A stretch of DNA of 64,000 bases from Bacteroidales bacterium (GTDB lineage: Bacteria > Bacteroidota > Bacteroidia > Bacteroidales > F082): assembly GCA_017539045.1 (NCBI GenBank), contig JAFYHS010000001.1, forward strand, positions 55,390 to 119,389, written 5' to 3'. Numbering within the stretch: the first letter of the stretch is position 1; every line of letters starts with the position of its first letter. The notes beneath the pieces were generated by a model that was given only the letters and a program-made list of their open reading frames with translations, was not told where the DNA came from and made no database searches. Below, piece after piece: positions 6,898-15,634 of this stretch. The position numbers were made by a program, and so were the translations under genes.

Positions 6898-9351
6898 TTA
6901 CATCCCGCCCATGCCTTGAGGAGCGCTTGGTGCGCCTTCGCCGCCTTGACGGGCCATCTGTTCCAGCTCCATCTTACCGAAGCGGAAGGTCACACCGACC
7001 GCAACACTACGGCTGTTGTATTTGTAGGAGGAGTTCGACTGCACATACGGGCTGTTGTTCGAATGCCCAAAGCGGTTGCTGTTAAAGATGTCGTTGGCAT
7101 TGACGAAAACCGACAACCTACGGTCGAAGAAATCGGCACGCAGACCCGCATCAACGCCAAAATAGCCTTGACGCTCGCTAAACAAGGATTGCGTCGGTGA
7201 GCTATAGTAGCCCGAAGCCGTCAATTCCAGTTTGTTCCACAGCTTGGCCCACATGTTAAGGCGGAAGCTGTAAGACCACATGTCGCTTTCATATTCATGT
7301 CCCTCATACTCCGTCTTGATATAGGAATCATACAGATTGGCATAGAAACGCAGGTTGAAGAAACCGTTCGGACGGTACATCATATTGTACTCAAAGCCCG
7401 CATTATGGCTTTTGCCGACATTGACAGGATAGCTATAAGGCACCACGCGACCATAGAGCCAATGGTAATTCGAGACCGTAATCCTATCGACATTATTGGT
7501 CTTGCCACGATAATAGGCCGACAGTCCAATGGAACCGAAGTTGTTCCAATACTTGGTCCAGCCAGCTTCGAAAGCATTGGTGAAGATGCGATCCAACTCT
7601 GGATTACCACTGCTGTAACTGTCCTCGTGATACATGGGGAAACGGCTCAACTGCTCAGCTCCAGGGGCAGCAATGCGGCGCGTATAGCTCAAGCTGAAGT
7701 TATGCATCGACTTGGTGCGATAAGACAGGTGGAGCGAAGGCCTCACACTGAAGAAATGCTTATTAAAGTTGTATTGCGACGAGTCGGGATAGGCGCCTTT
7801 GACCAGCTCGCTGACAAAGCGTATGCCCGGCTTCACGGTGAAGCCACCAAACTTGTGCTGCAAGGTGATAAAGGCCTCGTTGTTCAAGTCGGTGAACTTG
7901 GCATTATAGGAACGGTAGACGTCATTGTCCCACTCCCAAGCCTCTTTATCCGAATTAGGATTGATCACAGAGTCGGTGACAAGACTTTGATGTTCAGGAT
8001 CATAGCCGATAGTATAACCCACCGAAATCTCTCCGTTCTCAGAATAAGGACGGTTGTAGACAACCTCGCCCTCGACGCCTGTGGAACGGTAGAGACTGTT
8101 TTGGCGTAACACACGAGTGTAGTCCATGGGCAAGGTGAATTTCCTTGTCACTTCGCCATTATCGCGTCCACCAAAACTCATCCCATTGACACTGACGGAG
8201 AGGTTATGGCCCTCGTTGTTGAACTTATGCTGGTAATATAGACCGTAATTAGCGAAGTATTGACTCTCTTTGCCATAAGTGCTTTCGTGCATATCGGTGG
8301 TCAGCACATGGGGCAGATACTCATCTCTAAAGAAAGAGGTGTTGTTGGTGGCGTCACCCCAATTGGGCCATCCGCTCAACCATACATTCAAACTATTCGC
8401 TGTATCAATCTCATAATCAACGCTGAAGAAACCACCCAAACCATACATCTTGTTGTTGAAGACTGTACTATCGATTTCATGATTGGCGAGGGCTCCGCTC
8501 GCGTCGAACAGAGACTGGTCTGCAAAGGCATGGCCTTTCCAATCGGAATAGCTGCCGTTGATGTAGGCATTGACCGTCAGCTTGTCGTTCGACCAAACGT
8601 AGGAAGCCCATGGGTCTATATAAGGATGGGTTGAGACGTTCACGCCGAAGCTGAAGAACTCGTTTTTCTGTATTTTAGCGTTGGTCACGATGTTGATGAT
8701 GCCATCGGCTTTCGAACCATAGCGTGCTGAGGGGTTGGTGATGACCTCCAAGTGGTCGATGCTGTTGGCGGGCAAGGTCTGGATGTAGGTCTTGAGGTTC
8801 TCGGCGGTCATGTGCGAAGGTTTGTCGTTGATCCACACCTCCACACTTGATGTGCCGCGAAGACTAATGTTGCCCTCCACGTCGACACTCACGCCTGGAG
8901 CGTTCTGCAAAGCATCCGAAAGCGTACCCGTCTGAATGCTATTGTCTTCAGCAACGTTATACATGGTCTTCTCCCCTTCCACAGCGAACAAAGGACGCTT
9001 CTCGGTGATGGTCACCTCACCAAGTCTGGTGGAGCCTTCCTTGAGTTGCAACTTACCAAGGTCTTGGTTGCCATTCACGGTGAGCATCTGTTCAAAAGTC
9101 TGGAAACCGATGGCCGATACCGCCAAACGGTAGTCACCATTGGGTGCCAACAATTCAAAACGGCCTTTGTCGTCGGAGGCCGCACCGCTCACGAAGACAC
9201 TGTCGGCCTTCCGGAACAGACCCACATTGACGAAGGGAACAGCCTTGCCGTTGGCTTCTTCGACAACGGTTCCCGAAATATTACTCTGAGCAAAAGTGTT
9301 TGATGATAAAGTAATTAAAGCGATAAAGAATAAAAGAAAACGTTTTTTCAT
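6898..9351 (-). CDS. TonB-dependent-receptor-like outer-membrane beta-barrel protein
   Basis: This 817-residue outer-membrane protein has a signal peptide (about 1-21, ending TFAQ). A carboxypeptidase-regulatory-like domain follows (about 24-105), then a plug domain with VEVWINDKPSHMTAENL and IINIVT, and a large C-terminal barrel of the 'outer membrane beta-barrel family' type. It resembles TonB receptors but has no SusD partner, so the ligand is unknown. The C-terminus after FRFGKMELEQ is a short Gly/Pro/Ala-rich tail (GGEGAPSAPQGMGGM), which is unusual because barrels normally end in an aromatic residue. It has its own promoter and terminator and is probably monocistronic. Confidence 0.85.
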   Translation of the reverse strand: MKKRFLLFFIALITLSSNTFAQSNISGTVVEEANGKAVPFVNVGLFRKADSVFVSGAASDDKGRFELLAPNGDYRLAVSAIGFQTFEQMLTVNGNQDLGKLQLKEGSTRLGEVTITEKRPLFAVEGEKTMYNVAEDNSIQTGTLSDALQNAPGVSVDVEGNISLRGTSSVEVWINDKPSHMTAENLKTYIQTLPANSIDHLEVITNPSARYGSKADGIINIVTNAKIQKNEFFSFGVNVSTHPYIDPWASYVWSNDKLTVNAYINGSYSDWKGHAFADQSLFDASGALANHEIDSTVFNNKMYGLGGFFSVDYEIDTANSLNVWLSGWPNWGDATNNTSFFRDEYLPHVLTTDMHESTYGKESQYFANYGLYYQHKFNNEGHNLSVSVNGMSFGGRDNGEVTRKFTLPMDYTRVLRQNSLYRSTGVEGEVVYNRPYSENGEISVGYTIGYDPEHQSLVTDSVINPNSDKEAWEWDNDVYRSYNAKFTDLNNEAFITLQHKFGGFTVKPGIRFVSELVKGAYPDSSQYNFNKHFFSVRPSLHLSYRTKSMHNFSLSYTRRIAAPGAEQLSRFPMYHEDSYSSGNPELDRIFTNAFEAGWTKYWNNFGSIGLSAYYRGKTNNVDRITVSNYHWLYGRVVPYSYPVNVGKSHNAGFEYNMMYRPNGFFNLRFYANLYDSYIKTEYEGHEYESDMWSYSFRLNMWAKLWNKLELTASGYYSSPTQSLFSERQGYFGVDAGLRADFFDRRLSVFVNANDIFNSNRFGHSNNSPYVQSNSSYKYNSRSVAVGVTFRFGKMELEQMARQGGEGAPSAPQGMGGM

Positions 9352-9448
9352 GATTAAACTATTTGATAAGATATTAACTAAAGATTATTGCTTTTCGTAT
9401 GATACAATTCAAATAATTCTTGTAGTGTATTAGTAAACTATCACACTG

Positions 9449-9477
9449 CAAAAGTACAACTTTTTTGAATAAGTCAA
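9449..9477 (-). promoter_or_regulatory. Promoter of the beta-barrel receptor gene
   Basis: On the minus strand, TTG (9475-9477) and TACTTTTG (9449-9456) are 18 bp apart. The box lies about 98 bp before the ATG, giving a long A/T-rich leader. Confidence 0.65.
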
Positions 9478-9515
9478 GAAAAAAGTTGAGTTTTTTTCGA
9501 TTTATTTCTTTTCCG

Positions 9516-10421
9516 CTATTTTACGCCGTCGACAACATAGCCTAATCCTTCGAGAAGTTTCAGTACGCCTTGCTCCCCGCAAAGGTGTCCGGCACCAACG
9601 GCGAAGAGTGTTGGTTGCTCTGCCATAATTTCAGGCATCATTTTGATCCAGTTGTGATTACGATTATCGATTAAGGCAGCCTCATCCTCTGGGGAACCAC
9701 CACATTCACCATCAAGCTCTTCCTCTAATACCGCTTCCAACCTTTGAAGATCTTGCGAGAAATAGGCATCCGTGATCCGATCGACCAGTTTTGTGCTCTC
9801 CTCAAAGTGGTCCACCATACACATAAGGTCATTCACCTGCTTTGGCAGTTCTCCTCCGTAGAGCACTTCCATCTGGAAGTCAACGGTTTCGAACCCCTTG
9901 ACACTTTTGCCGTTCTGTAAGGCATGCACCTGAAAATAACTATCAAGCAGTTCCATGGGATTGAATGACTGTGTCTTCTTCATGAAGGCTGCCAGGGAGA
10001 GCGTGGTGGAGAGAACTACAGGCTTCATCTTTTCCACTTGAGCGGCATAAGCCTCATCATCCAGATTCGTGCCCAATACCTCAAGCAACAAAGCATTGAG
10101 ACGCGTACGCTGTTCGGAGGTGAGTAGCGAGGATAGTGTGACCCCTTCTGGCAACATCTGCGACTGCAACATGCGTGCGGCGTTCTCGGGTTTGAAAACA
10201 TCCATCATATCCAATTCACCACATACTTGAGTAGTTTCTTCTATGGCCTGTCGCATACCCGGAATACTATCAACGAACGAAGCAGGTGCCAAATGGTAAG
10301 TGCCGACAATATAACTAGGTGCTTCAAGGCCATTGCCAGAAATGCGATACAGAATTTGTGCATGAGATTCGAAGGCGAAGCCAACGACAAGTGCCAAAAC
10401 AATAATAATAGCTTTTTTCAT
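9516..10421 (-). CDS. TraB/GumN family protein, exported
   Basis: With the start MKKAIIIVLALV the protein has 301 residues, including a signal peptide ending ESHAQ. A Met 11 codons upstream gives no signal-like N-terminus. TraB/GumN-family features are the early SYIVGTYHLAP, NRNHNWIKMMPEI in the last third and the terminal AVGAGHLCGEQGVLKLLEGLGY. Eukaryotic and bacterial relatives are proposed to be metal-dependent proteases, but biochemical function is not established for this bacterial group. It is the third gene after the ECF sigma factor and the membrane protein, so it may be part of that envelope regulon. Confidence 0.8.
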   Translation of the reverse strand: MKKAIIIVLALVVGFAFESHAQILYRISGNGLEAPSYIVGTYHLAPASFVDSIPGMRQAIEETTQVCGELDMMDVFKPENAARMLQSQMLPEGVTLSSLLTSEQRTRLNALLLEVLGTNLDDEAYAAQVEKMKPVVLSTTLSLAAFMKKTQSFNPMELLDSYFQVHALQNGKSVKGFETVDFQMEVLYGGELPKQVNDLMCMVDHFEESTKLVDRITDAYFSQDLQRLEAVLEEELDGECGGSPEDEAALIDNRNHNWIKMMPEIMAEQPTLFAVGAGHLCGEQGVLKLLEGLGYVVDGVK

Positions 10422-10466
10422 AGTTAATGATTTGTAGAATTCGACGATATGCATGATTTTTTATAT

Positions 10467-11705
10467 TTACTGCTTTATCAATTGTTCGCAGAAGGCCTCC
10501 ACTTCTTCTTTCGACCAATTGGGATTGGCGTTGATAAAGAAAGCCGAACAAACAGCATTAGCGATACGCCAATCTTGATAAACCAAGCCGTCAATAACGA
10601 CTGCTATATTGACAGGTTGAGGCTGTAGTAGCGCTTCTTCGGTCATTCGTTTGAACATAATCGTGGCTTCAGGCATCAACTCGAGAATGATGGCTGTGAA
10701 GGTTCCTTCTTTATAGGGTCCACTGTCCAGTCGTTTGACCAAAGGCTTCCCACCCAGTACTGCCGAACTGATGGCAGGACCGACTTCCGTAGTCTTTTTC
10801 AAGGTGTAAAGCATGAGATCGGTGGTATCTGCCGACCATCGATACACCAAAGAATCATTGTCTTCCACCGTTGCGACCTCAAGAAAACGCTCCTTATCCG
10901 GAACCATAATCCAGTTATAAACCTCCCAAATCTCGAGGCTTCCTTGGGTCGACAGATCATCCACTGCCCGTTCGTAGTGAATGGTATCACCCACTATTTT
11001 CAGATGTTTAGCGATCAGATAACCGCCCCAAATGTCGAAGCCCAGGAACACCACAATCATGGCAATGCAGAACCATTGTAGATTTTGATCCAATCTTGGT
11101 TTCTTGTCATGAGAGGTTTCTGTGGCTTCTATTTGACAGATGATCTCGTCGCAAGGCTTGGTCTTATAGCGGATTTCGGCGATTCCAACAAGAACAAAGA
11201 TTACAATCGCGATGCAAAAAACAACCATGACCGCGCCTAAATTCGGCACTCCATTTCCTATCCAAGCCAAAAGCAAACCCAAAAACAAAACAAACCCGGT
11301 GGAATAGTTGAGAATCGTAAAGGTAGCGAAGAGTTTTTTAAAGTCTCTGGCTCGATTTGCCAAGGTCAGCAAATCATCATTTTCAAGGGTCTTAAGTTGC
11401 AATTTTCTAGTAAGGAGCAACTCGATGACCAAGCAAGTCGCACAGAAAGCCACCCAAAACACCTTTGCCGAGAGATTGTTGCCCATATTCCATTTGATGA
11501 TCAATACTCCGAGAAGTGCCGCCAACGGGTACAAAACGACTTGGCCCCATCGGTTACGTTTATAAAAACCGAGGCTTTGGTCAATAGACGATTTCATCAA
11601 CCGGTCGTTGACGATTTCCTGTTGGTCGAACTGCTGTTTCAGCGTTTCGTATTGCGCCTTCAGCTGGTCCAGTTCGTTCAGATTATTGTTTTCGTTGTTT
11701 TCCAT
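10467..11705 (-). CDS. Five-helix membrane protein encoded after an ECF sigma factor
   Basis: I do not recognise a named family for the whole 412-residue protein. Residues about 8-40 look like a coiled coil. Predicted membrane helices lie near 53-71, 80-98, 130-150, 157-177 and 209-228. The remaining 180 residues would be periplasmic if the N-terminus is cytoplasmic. The C-terminal segment around 370-400 (NIAVVIDGLVYQDWRIAN) weakly resembles the P1-head region of SecD (IAIVLDGxVxSAP). Its position 12 nt after the sigma gene, and its topology with a cytoplasmic N-terminal coil and an outside sensor, suit a noncanonical anti-sigma or sensor role. That is inference only. Confidence 0.6.
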   Translation of the reverse strand: MENNENNNLNELDQLKAQYETLKQQFDQQEIVNDRLMKSSIDQSLGFYKRNRWGQVVLYPLAALLGVLIIKWNMGNNLSAKVFWVAFCATCLVIELLLTRKLQLKTLENDDLLTLANRARDFKKLFATFTILNYSTGFVLFLGLLLAWIGNGVPNLGAVMVVFCIAIVIFVLVGIAEIRYKTKPCDEIICQIEATETSHDKKPRLDQNLQWFCIAMIVVFLGFDIWGGYLIAKHLKIVGDTIHYERAVDDLSTQGSLEIWEVYNWIMVPDKERFLEVATVEDNDSLVYRWSADTTDLMLYTLKKTTEVGPAISSAVLGGKPLVKRLDSGPYKEGTFTAIILELMPEATIMFKRMTEEALLQPQPVNIAVVIDGLVYQDWRIANAVCSAFFINANPNWSKEEVEAFCEQLIKQ

Positions 11706-11717
11706 GATGATTCCCTT

Positions 11718-12206
11718 TCATTCGTTTTTCGACATTTTCACCAGTTTTTCCTTGATGCGCGCCAGTCTCACTCCCACGTTGTTGGGCGTGATGCCGATAA
11801 TGGCCCCGATTTCGTCGTAAGTGATGCCTTCGAGCCAAAGCAGGATGAGGCTTCGGTCGATAAGGTCGAGGCGCGAGATGCGGTCGTAGAGTTCGCGGAT
11901 TTGTTGCGTCTTGGGGTCGTCGGCCTCGTAGGGGTCGATGTCCACCGTCAGCGGCACGGTCTCGATGCGCCGGCGTTCCTTCTTGTCCTGGTTGATGGCC
12001 GTGTTGAGAGCGACGCGATAGATCCAAGTCTGCGCAGTGCTGCGTCCCTCGTAGTTGTCGAAGCCGTTCCAAAGCCTAATAAGGATTTCCTGAAACAGGT
12101 CGTCAATTTCGGCTTTGTTGCGCGAGAACATGTAGCACACCGTGTAGATGGTCCGCTTGTGTTGCCGCACCAAAAGTTCAAACTGATGTTCCTTGTCGTT
12201 GTTCAT
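11718..12206 (-). CDS. ECF-type RNA polymerase sigma factor
   Basis: This 162-residue sigma-70-family protein has region 2 (FELLVRQHKRTIYTVCYMF through DDLFQEILIRLWNGFDNY and TWIYRVALNTAINQDKK) and region 4 (RSLILLWLEGITYDEIGAIIGITPNNVGVRLARIKEKL). There is no region 3, typical of the extracytoplasmic-function class. It heads a putative three-gene operon with a membrane protein and a TraB/GumN-like protein. A perfect palindrome CGTTGCAACG (12218-12227) sits just upstream and could be a regulatory site. The regulon is unknown. Confidence 0.9.
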   Translation of the reverse strand: MNNDKEHQFELLVRQHKRTIYTVCYMFSRNKAEIDDLFQEILIRLWNGFDNYEGRSTAQTWIYRVALNTAINQDKKERRRIETVPLTVDIDPYEADDPKTQQIRELYDRISRLDLIDRSLILLWLEGITYDEIGAIIGITPNNVGVRLARIKEKLVKMSKNE

Positions 12207-12217
12207 AATGCGTTTTT

Positions 12218-12227
12218 CGTTGCAACG
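12218..12227. promoter_or_regulatory. Palindrome CGTTGCAACG upstream of the sigma gene
   Basis: This perfect 10-bp palindrome lies 12-21 bp before the sigma-factor ATG, in the 54-bp spacer after the LRR gene. It is a possible operator; it could also be chance. Confidence 0.3.
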
Positions 12228-12260
12228 TTCATCATGTTAGACAACAAGGGAAAGGAATTA

Positions 12261-13883
12261 TTACATCACGGTGACAATTTCTGTCGAAAAGCATTCTGCT
12301 GTTTCAATCCTGATCACATAAAGACCCTTTTCCAAACTGCCAAAGTCAAATTCAAAAACATCGCCATTGACAGCACTTTCAAACACTTTTTCTCCCAAAA
12401 GGTTGAAAATGCAAAGATTGGTGATGCCTTCGGCTTCGATTTTCACCATGCCATGGGTGGGGTTAGGATAAACCGACACGCCCTTATCTTCGTTCTCCGA
12501 AACCAACGTGCAATCTTCAATGATGTTGGTGAACTGCTCGCTCCAGTCGGAGTTCTCATACACCGAGACGCATCCACAAGGCACCGTGAGTTTGGTACTA
12601 CCAAAACCTCCGAAAGAATAATTGCCGAGTGTCGGGGGCTCTTCTGCATAGATGACAGCGTCCATGAAACCATCGCAACTCGCAAAGGCAAAGCTCTCGA
12701 TGGAGGTCAGGCCCTTGGGTAGGGTCAGCGTGCCATCGAAGCCGTGGCAACCTTCAAAGGCACTGGAGCCGATGGAAGTCACCAAATTGGGAATCACTAA
12801 AGAACCTTTGAAACCAGCGCATTCCTCGAAAGTCCAGCCGCCTAAGTAGGTCAAGTTCTCGCTTAAGGTCAAAGTGCCGTCAAAACCACTGCAGTTGCCG
12901 AAAGCCGACTCGCCAAGCTCAACGACGGTATTGGGGATGACCAAGGATCCCGTCAGACCTGTACATTTTTCAAAGGCATATTTTCCAATGGAAGTGATTT
13001 GTTCGGGAATCACCAACTCGCCTGTGAGCGTGCTGCAATAATAGAAGGCGTTGTCGCCGATACGGGTCACGTCATCAGGAATAACCGTGTTTTGGCAGCC
13101 AGCAAGCAATTCGTTGGTGCTTGTCCTGATGATGGCATTGCAACCATTTCGAGAATCAAAGACGGGATTGCCAGCTTCAACGACAATCTCTTCCAGCCCA
13201 GCGCAACCGCCAAACGGGTTTGTGCCGATGTAAGTCACCGTGTTGGGAATGGTAATACTCGTCAAGCCAGTGAACCAAAACGACCAGCCGCCAATTTCAG
13301 TCACCGTGCTGGGGATAGTGATGGAAGTCAGGCCGCCGATATGGCTAAATGCATCCTCCGCAATGGATTCAACGCCATTGGGAATGGTTGAATTCTTGCA
13401 TCCAAATTTCAGCTCATTATTATAAGACGAGATAACAGCGTTGCAGTTGTCGCGCGAATCGTAGTCCTCGTTGGCGGGGTCCACCACAAAGCCCTCGATG
13501 CCATCGCAGCCATAGAAAGGCGTGTAGCCAATCCATTCCACCGAAGCAGGGATGTTCACGACACCTGTAAAACCACAGTAATCAAAGGCATCGTCACCAA
13601 TTTCCTCAAGGGTATTGGGAAGTACCAAAGTGCCTTCCAATCCCCTGCAATAACTAAATGCATAGCTGTCAATAATAGTTACAGCATAGCTGTTTCCATT
13701 ATAAACCACATGATCGGGAATGGTCAACGTACCCGTGGCATCGGTGCCGTCGACATGGTCCAATACGGTGACGGAAGTCCCGCCGTAGTTGACTTCATAG
13801 TTCAAATCACCATAGGTGAAGGTCTGGGCTTTCAGTCCTAAAACGCCAAAGACCAGCAATAACAAAAGGAATTGTCTTTTCAT
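12261..13883 (-). CDS. BspA-type leucine-rich-repeat surface protein with T9SS sorting domain
   Basis: This 540-residue secreted protein has a signal peptide (about 1-19, LGLKAQ) and many BspA-like LRR_5 repeats. The repeated pattern is an isoleucine/valine-P-N-x-V-T-x-I-G core followed by AFxxCxGL, for example SIGSSAFEGCHGF. The C-terminal 75 residues (from about VSVYPNPTHGMVKIEAEG) are a type A T9SS sorting domain, so the protein should be exported through the Por system and anchored at the surface. BspA repeats in oral and gut Bacteroidota mediate adhesion to host proteins; the ligand here is unknown. The repeats invite recombination, but the reading frame is intact. Confidence 0.88.
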   Translation of the reverse strand: MKRQFLLLLLVFGVLGLKAQTFTYGDLNYEVNYGGTSVTVLDHVDGTDATGTLTIPDHVVYNGNSYAVTIIDSYAFSYCRGLEGTLVLPNTLEEIGDDAFDYCGFTGVVNIPASVEWIGYTPFYGCDGIEGFVVDPANEDYDSRDNCNAVISSYNNELKFGCKNSTIPNGVESIAEDAFSHIGGLTSITIPSTVTEIGGWSFWFTGLTSITIPNTVTYIGTNPFGGCAGLEEIVVEAGNPVFDSRNGCNAIIRTSTNELLAGCQNTVIPDDVTRIGDNAFYYCSTLTGELVIPEQITSIGKYAFEKCTGLTGSLVIPNTVVELGESAFGNCSGFDGTLTLSENLTYLGGWTFEECAGFKGSLVIPNLVTSIGSSAFEGCHGFDGTLTLPKGLTSIESFAFASCDGFMDAVIYAEEPPTLGNYSFGGFGSTKLTVPCGCVSVYENSDWSEQFTNIIEDCTLVSENEDKGVSVYPNPTHGMVKIEAEGITNLCIFNLLGEKVFESAVNGDVFEFDFGSLEKGLYVIRIETAECFSTEIVTVM

Positions 13884-13904
13884 AGGATATGGCTTTTAAT
13901 AAGG

Positions 13905-13912
13905 CAAAAATA
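13905..13912 (-). promoter_or_regulatory. -7 box for the LRR gene
   Basis: The minus strand reads TATTTTTG, a full match to TAnnTTTG, 22 bp before the LRR ATG. No convincing -33 element is seen. Confidence 0.5.
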
Positions 13913-13932
13913 CAAATTCTCCATAAAATTAC

Positions 13933-13940
13933 TACCTTTG
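13933..13940 (+). promoter_or_regulatory. -7 box for prfB
   Basis: TACCTTTG followed by C matches TAnnTTTG. It lies about 130 bp before the prfB ATG, so the inverted-repeat element at 13970-14048 would be in the 5' leader of the prfB mRNA. Confidence 0.55.
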
Positions 13941-13969
13941 CAGCCCGAAAATAAAGAATAAAGACACGA

Positions 13970-14048
13970 GACTGCGAGACGCGAGTTTTTAATCCCCCCG
14001 GCCCCCTTTCAAGGGGGAGTAGGTCACGCGTCTCGAAGTCCCGCAGTC
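13970..14048. repeat. Nested inverted-repeat element in the prfB leader
   Basis: The outer arms are GACTGC-GAGACGCG (13970-13983) and CGCGTCTC plus GCAGTC (14027-14048), with an 8-nt bulge on the right. Inside is a C-rich/G-rich hairpin, CCCCC (14002-14006) with GGGGG (14013-14017). The left arm and its run of T (13976-13990) are identical to 15 bases of the terminator at 6852-6866. Bases 13991-14026 therefore look like a 36-bp insertion into a copy of that hairpin. Confidence 0.65.
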
Positions 14049-14071
14049 AAAAAACAACACCTTATTATATT

Positions 14072-15188
14072 ATGATCACTGCTGACCAACTTAAAGACTT
14101 ATGTAAGAGGATTGATGCCTTGAGGAGGTATCTTTGACGTCGACAGACGTACCATCGAAGCACAAGAATTAGACGAAAAGACGCAAGACCCGCAGTTCTG
14201 GGCCGACCCCAAGGCCGCCGAAGCCACCATGAAGAAGGTGCGTGAGGTGAAGGGCTGGCTCAACGGCTACAAGGAAGCCGAAGACGCCGGCAACGACCTT
14301 ACCGTGCTCTTCGACTTTGCCAAGGAAGGCGAAGCCACCGAGGAAGAAGTGGATGAACAATACAACGCCACCCTCCAAATCGTGGAGAACCTGGAGTTCA
14401 AGAATATGCTACGTGAAGAAGCCGACCCGATGAGTGCCGTGCTGAAAATCAACGCAGGTGCGGGTGGCACCGAAGCCCAGGACTGGGCACAGATGCTCAT
14501 GCGTATGTATATGCGTTATGCCGAAAACCACAAATACAAACTCACCATCTCCAACCTCTTGGAAGCCGACGACGCCGGCATCAAGCAGGTGACGATGAAA
14601 CTCGAAGGCGACTATGCCTATGGCTACCTGAAAGGCGAGAACGGCGTGCACCGTCTGGTGCGCGTCAGCCCTTACAATGCCCAAGGCAAACGCATGACTT
14701 CGTTCGCCTCGGTATTTGTCACCCCGCTCGTCGACGACACCATCGAAATCGTGATCGAGCAATCGCGTCTGTCGTGGGATACCTTCCGCAGCGGCGGTGC
14801 TGGTGGACAGAACGTGAACAAGGTGGAGTCTGGCGTGCGTTTACGTTACCAATATAAAGACCCGTACACGGGCGAGGAAGAGGAGATCCTCATCGAAAAC
14901 ACCGAGACCCGCGACCAACCCAAGAACCGTGAGAACGCCCTGCGCCTCTTGAAGTCACAACTCTACGACCGTGAGATGCGTCACCGCATGGAGGAGCAGA
15001 ACAAGATCGAGGCAGGCAAGCTGAAGATCGAATGGGGCAGCCAGATTCGCTCCTACGTCTTCGACGACCGCCGCGTGAAAGACCATCGCACCAACTACCA
15101 GACCTCTGATGTACAGAGCGTTATGGACGGAAACATTGACGCGTTCCTCAAAGCATATTTGATGGAATTTGGCGGCAAGAAAGAATAA
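14072..15188 (+). CDS. prfB: Peptide chain release factor 2, with programmed +1 frameshift
   Basis: RF2 releases peptides at UGA and UAA. The zero frame starts at ATG 14072, encodes 21 codons and hits TGA at 14135-14137. A +1 shift at CTT continues as GAC (14136) to the stop at 15186-15188, giving about 371 residues, normal RF2 length. The peptidyl-hydrolysis motif GGQ is in SGGAGGQNVNKVESG. The stop-recognition region reads GVHRLVRVSPYNAQGKR, that is SPY rather than the E. coli SPF. The downstream PepSY-like gene follows by 25 nt. A gene caller that ignores recoding would truncate this gene to begin near 14229. Confidence 0.95.
14123..14138 (+). promoter_or_regulatory. RF2 programmed +1 frameshift site
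   Basis: The signal reads AGGAGG TAT CTT TGA C. The AGGAGG stimulator (14123-14128) has the same spacing to the slippery CTT (14132-14134) and in-frame TGA-C as in E. coli prfB. Slow reading of UGA when RF2 is scarce promotes the shift, giving autoregulation. Confidence 0.93.
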
Positions 15189-15213
15189 TTACTAATCAAA
15201 ACACTACAGCACA

Positions 15214-15612
15214 ATGAAAACCTTAACCATCATCACCATGTTTTTGGCCATGTTTGCCAAAGATCCCACTCCGGCGATCCAACAATTTGTGAGCACCTAT
15301 TTCCCTAAGGCTACCATTCTGTTCACTCAACGCGATGAAGGTGAATACGAGGTGAGACTGAGCGATGGAACGGAAATCGACTTCACCCGCAAAGGCGAAT
15401 GGAAGAACATCGACTGCAAGCACTCCAACATCTACACCAGCGTGCCTGCCGAGCTCATCCCCGTCGAGATCGCCAACTATGTGAAAGCCAGTTTCCCCAA
15501 CGAAAACATCATCAAGATTGACAAGGATCGCAGAGACTGGGAAATCGAATTGAGCAACCGACTGGAAATCAAGTTTGACAAGAAATTCCGTGTCCTCGAA
15601 TTCGATGACTAA
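15214..15612 (+). CDS. PepSY-like (putative beta-lactamase-inhibitor-like) exported protein
   Basis: This 132-residue protein has a short hydrophobic N-terminus (MKTLTIITMFLAMFA) and two halves of similar design. The pattern in each is IxxFVxxxFPxAxI followed by an acidic beta-hairpin and a LSDGxEIDF or LSNRLEIKF strand. This matches the Bacteroidota PepSY-like family (Pfam PF11396), thought to be periplasmic and of unknown function. It follows prfB by 25 nt and is terminated by a clear hairpin. The signal peptide is short, so export is likely but not certain. Confidence 0.7.
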   Translation: MKTLTIITMFLAMFAKDPTPAIQQFVSTYFPKATILFTQRDEGEYEVRLSDGTEIDFTRKGEWKNIDCKHSNIYTSVPAELIPVEIANYVKASFPNENIIKIDKDRRDWEIELSNRLEIKFDKKFRVLEFDD

Positions 15613-15634
15613 GGTTATTCACGAACCAACCATC

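Noticed and set aside
11397-12722. A 441-codon open frame on the plus strand across the sigma factor and membrane-protein genes.
   Set aside because: It has no start context, no recognisable domain, and overlays well-supported minus-strand genes; it is a shadow frame caused by codon bias.
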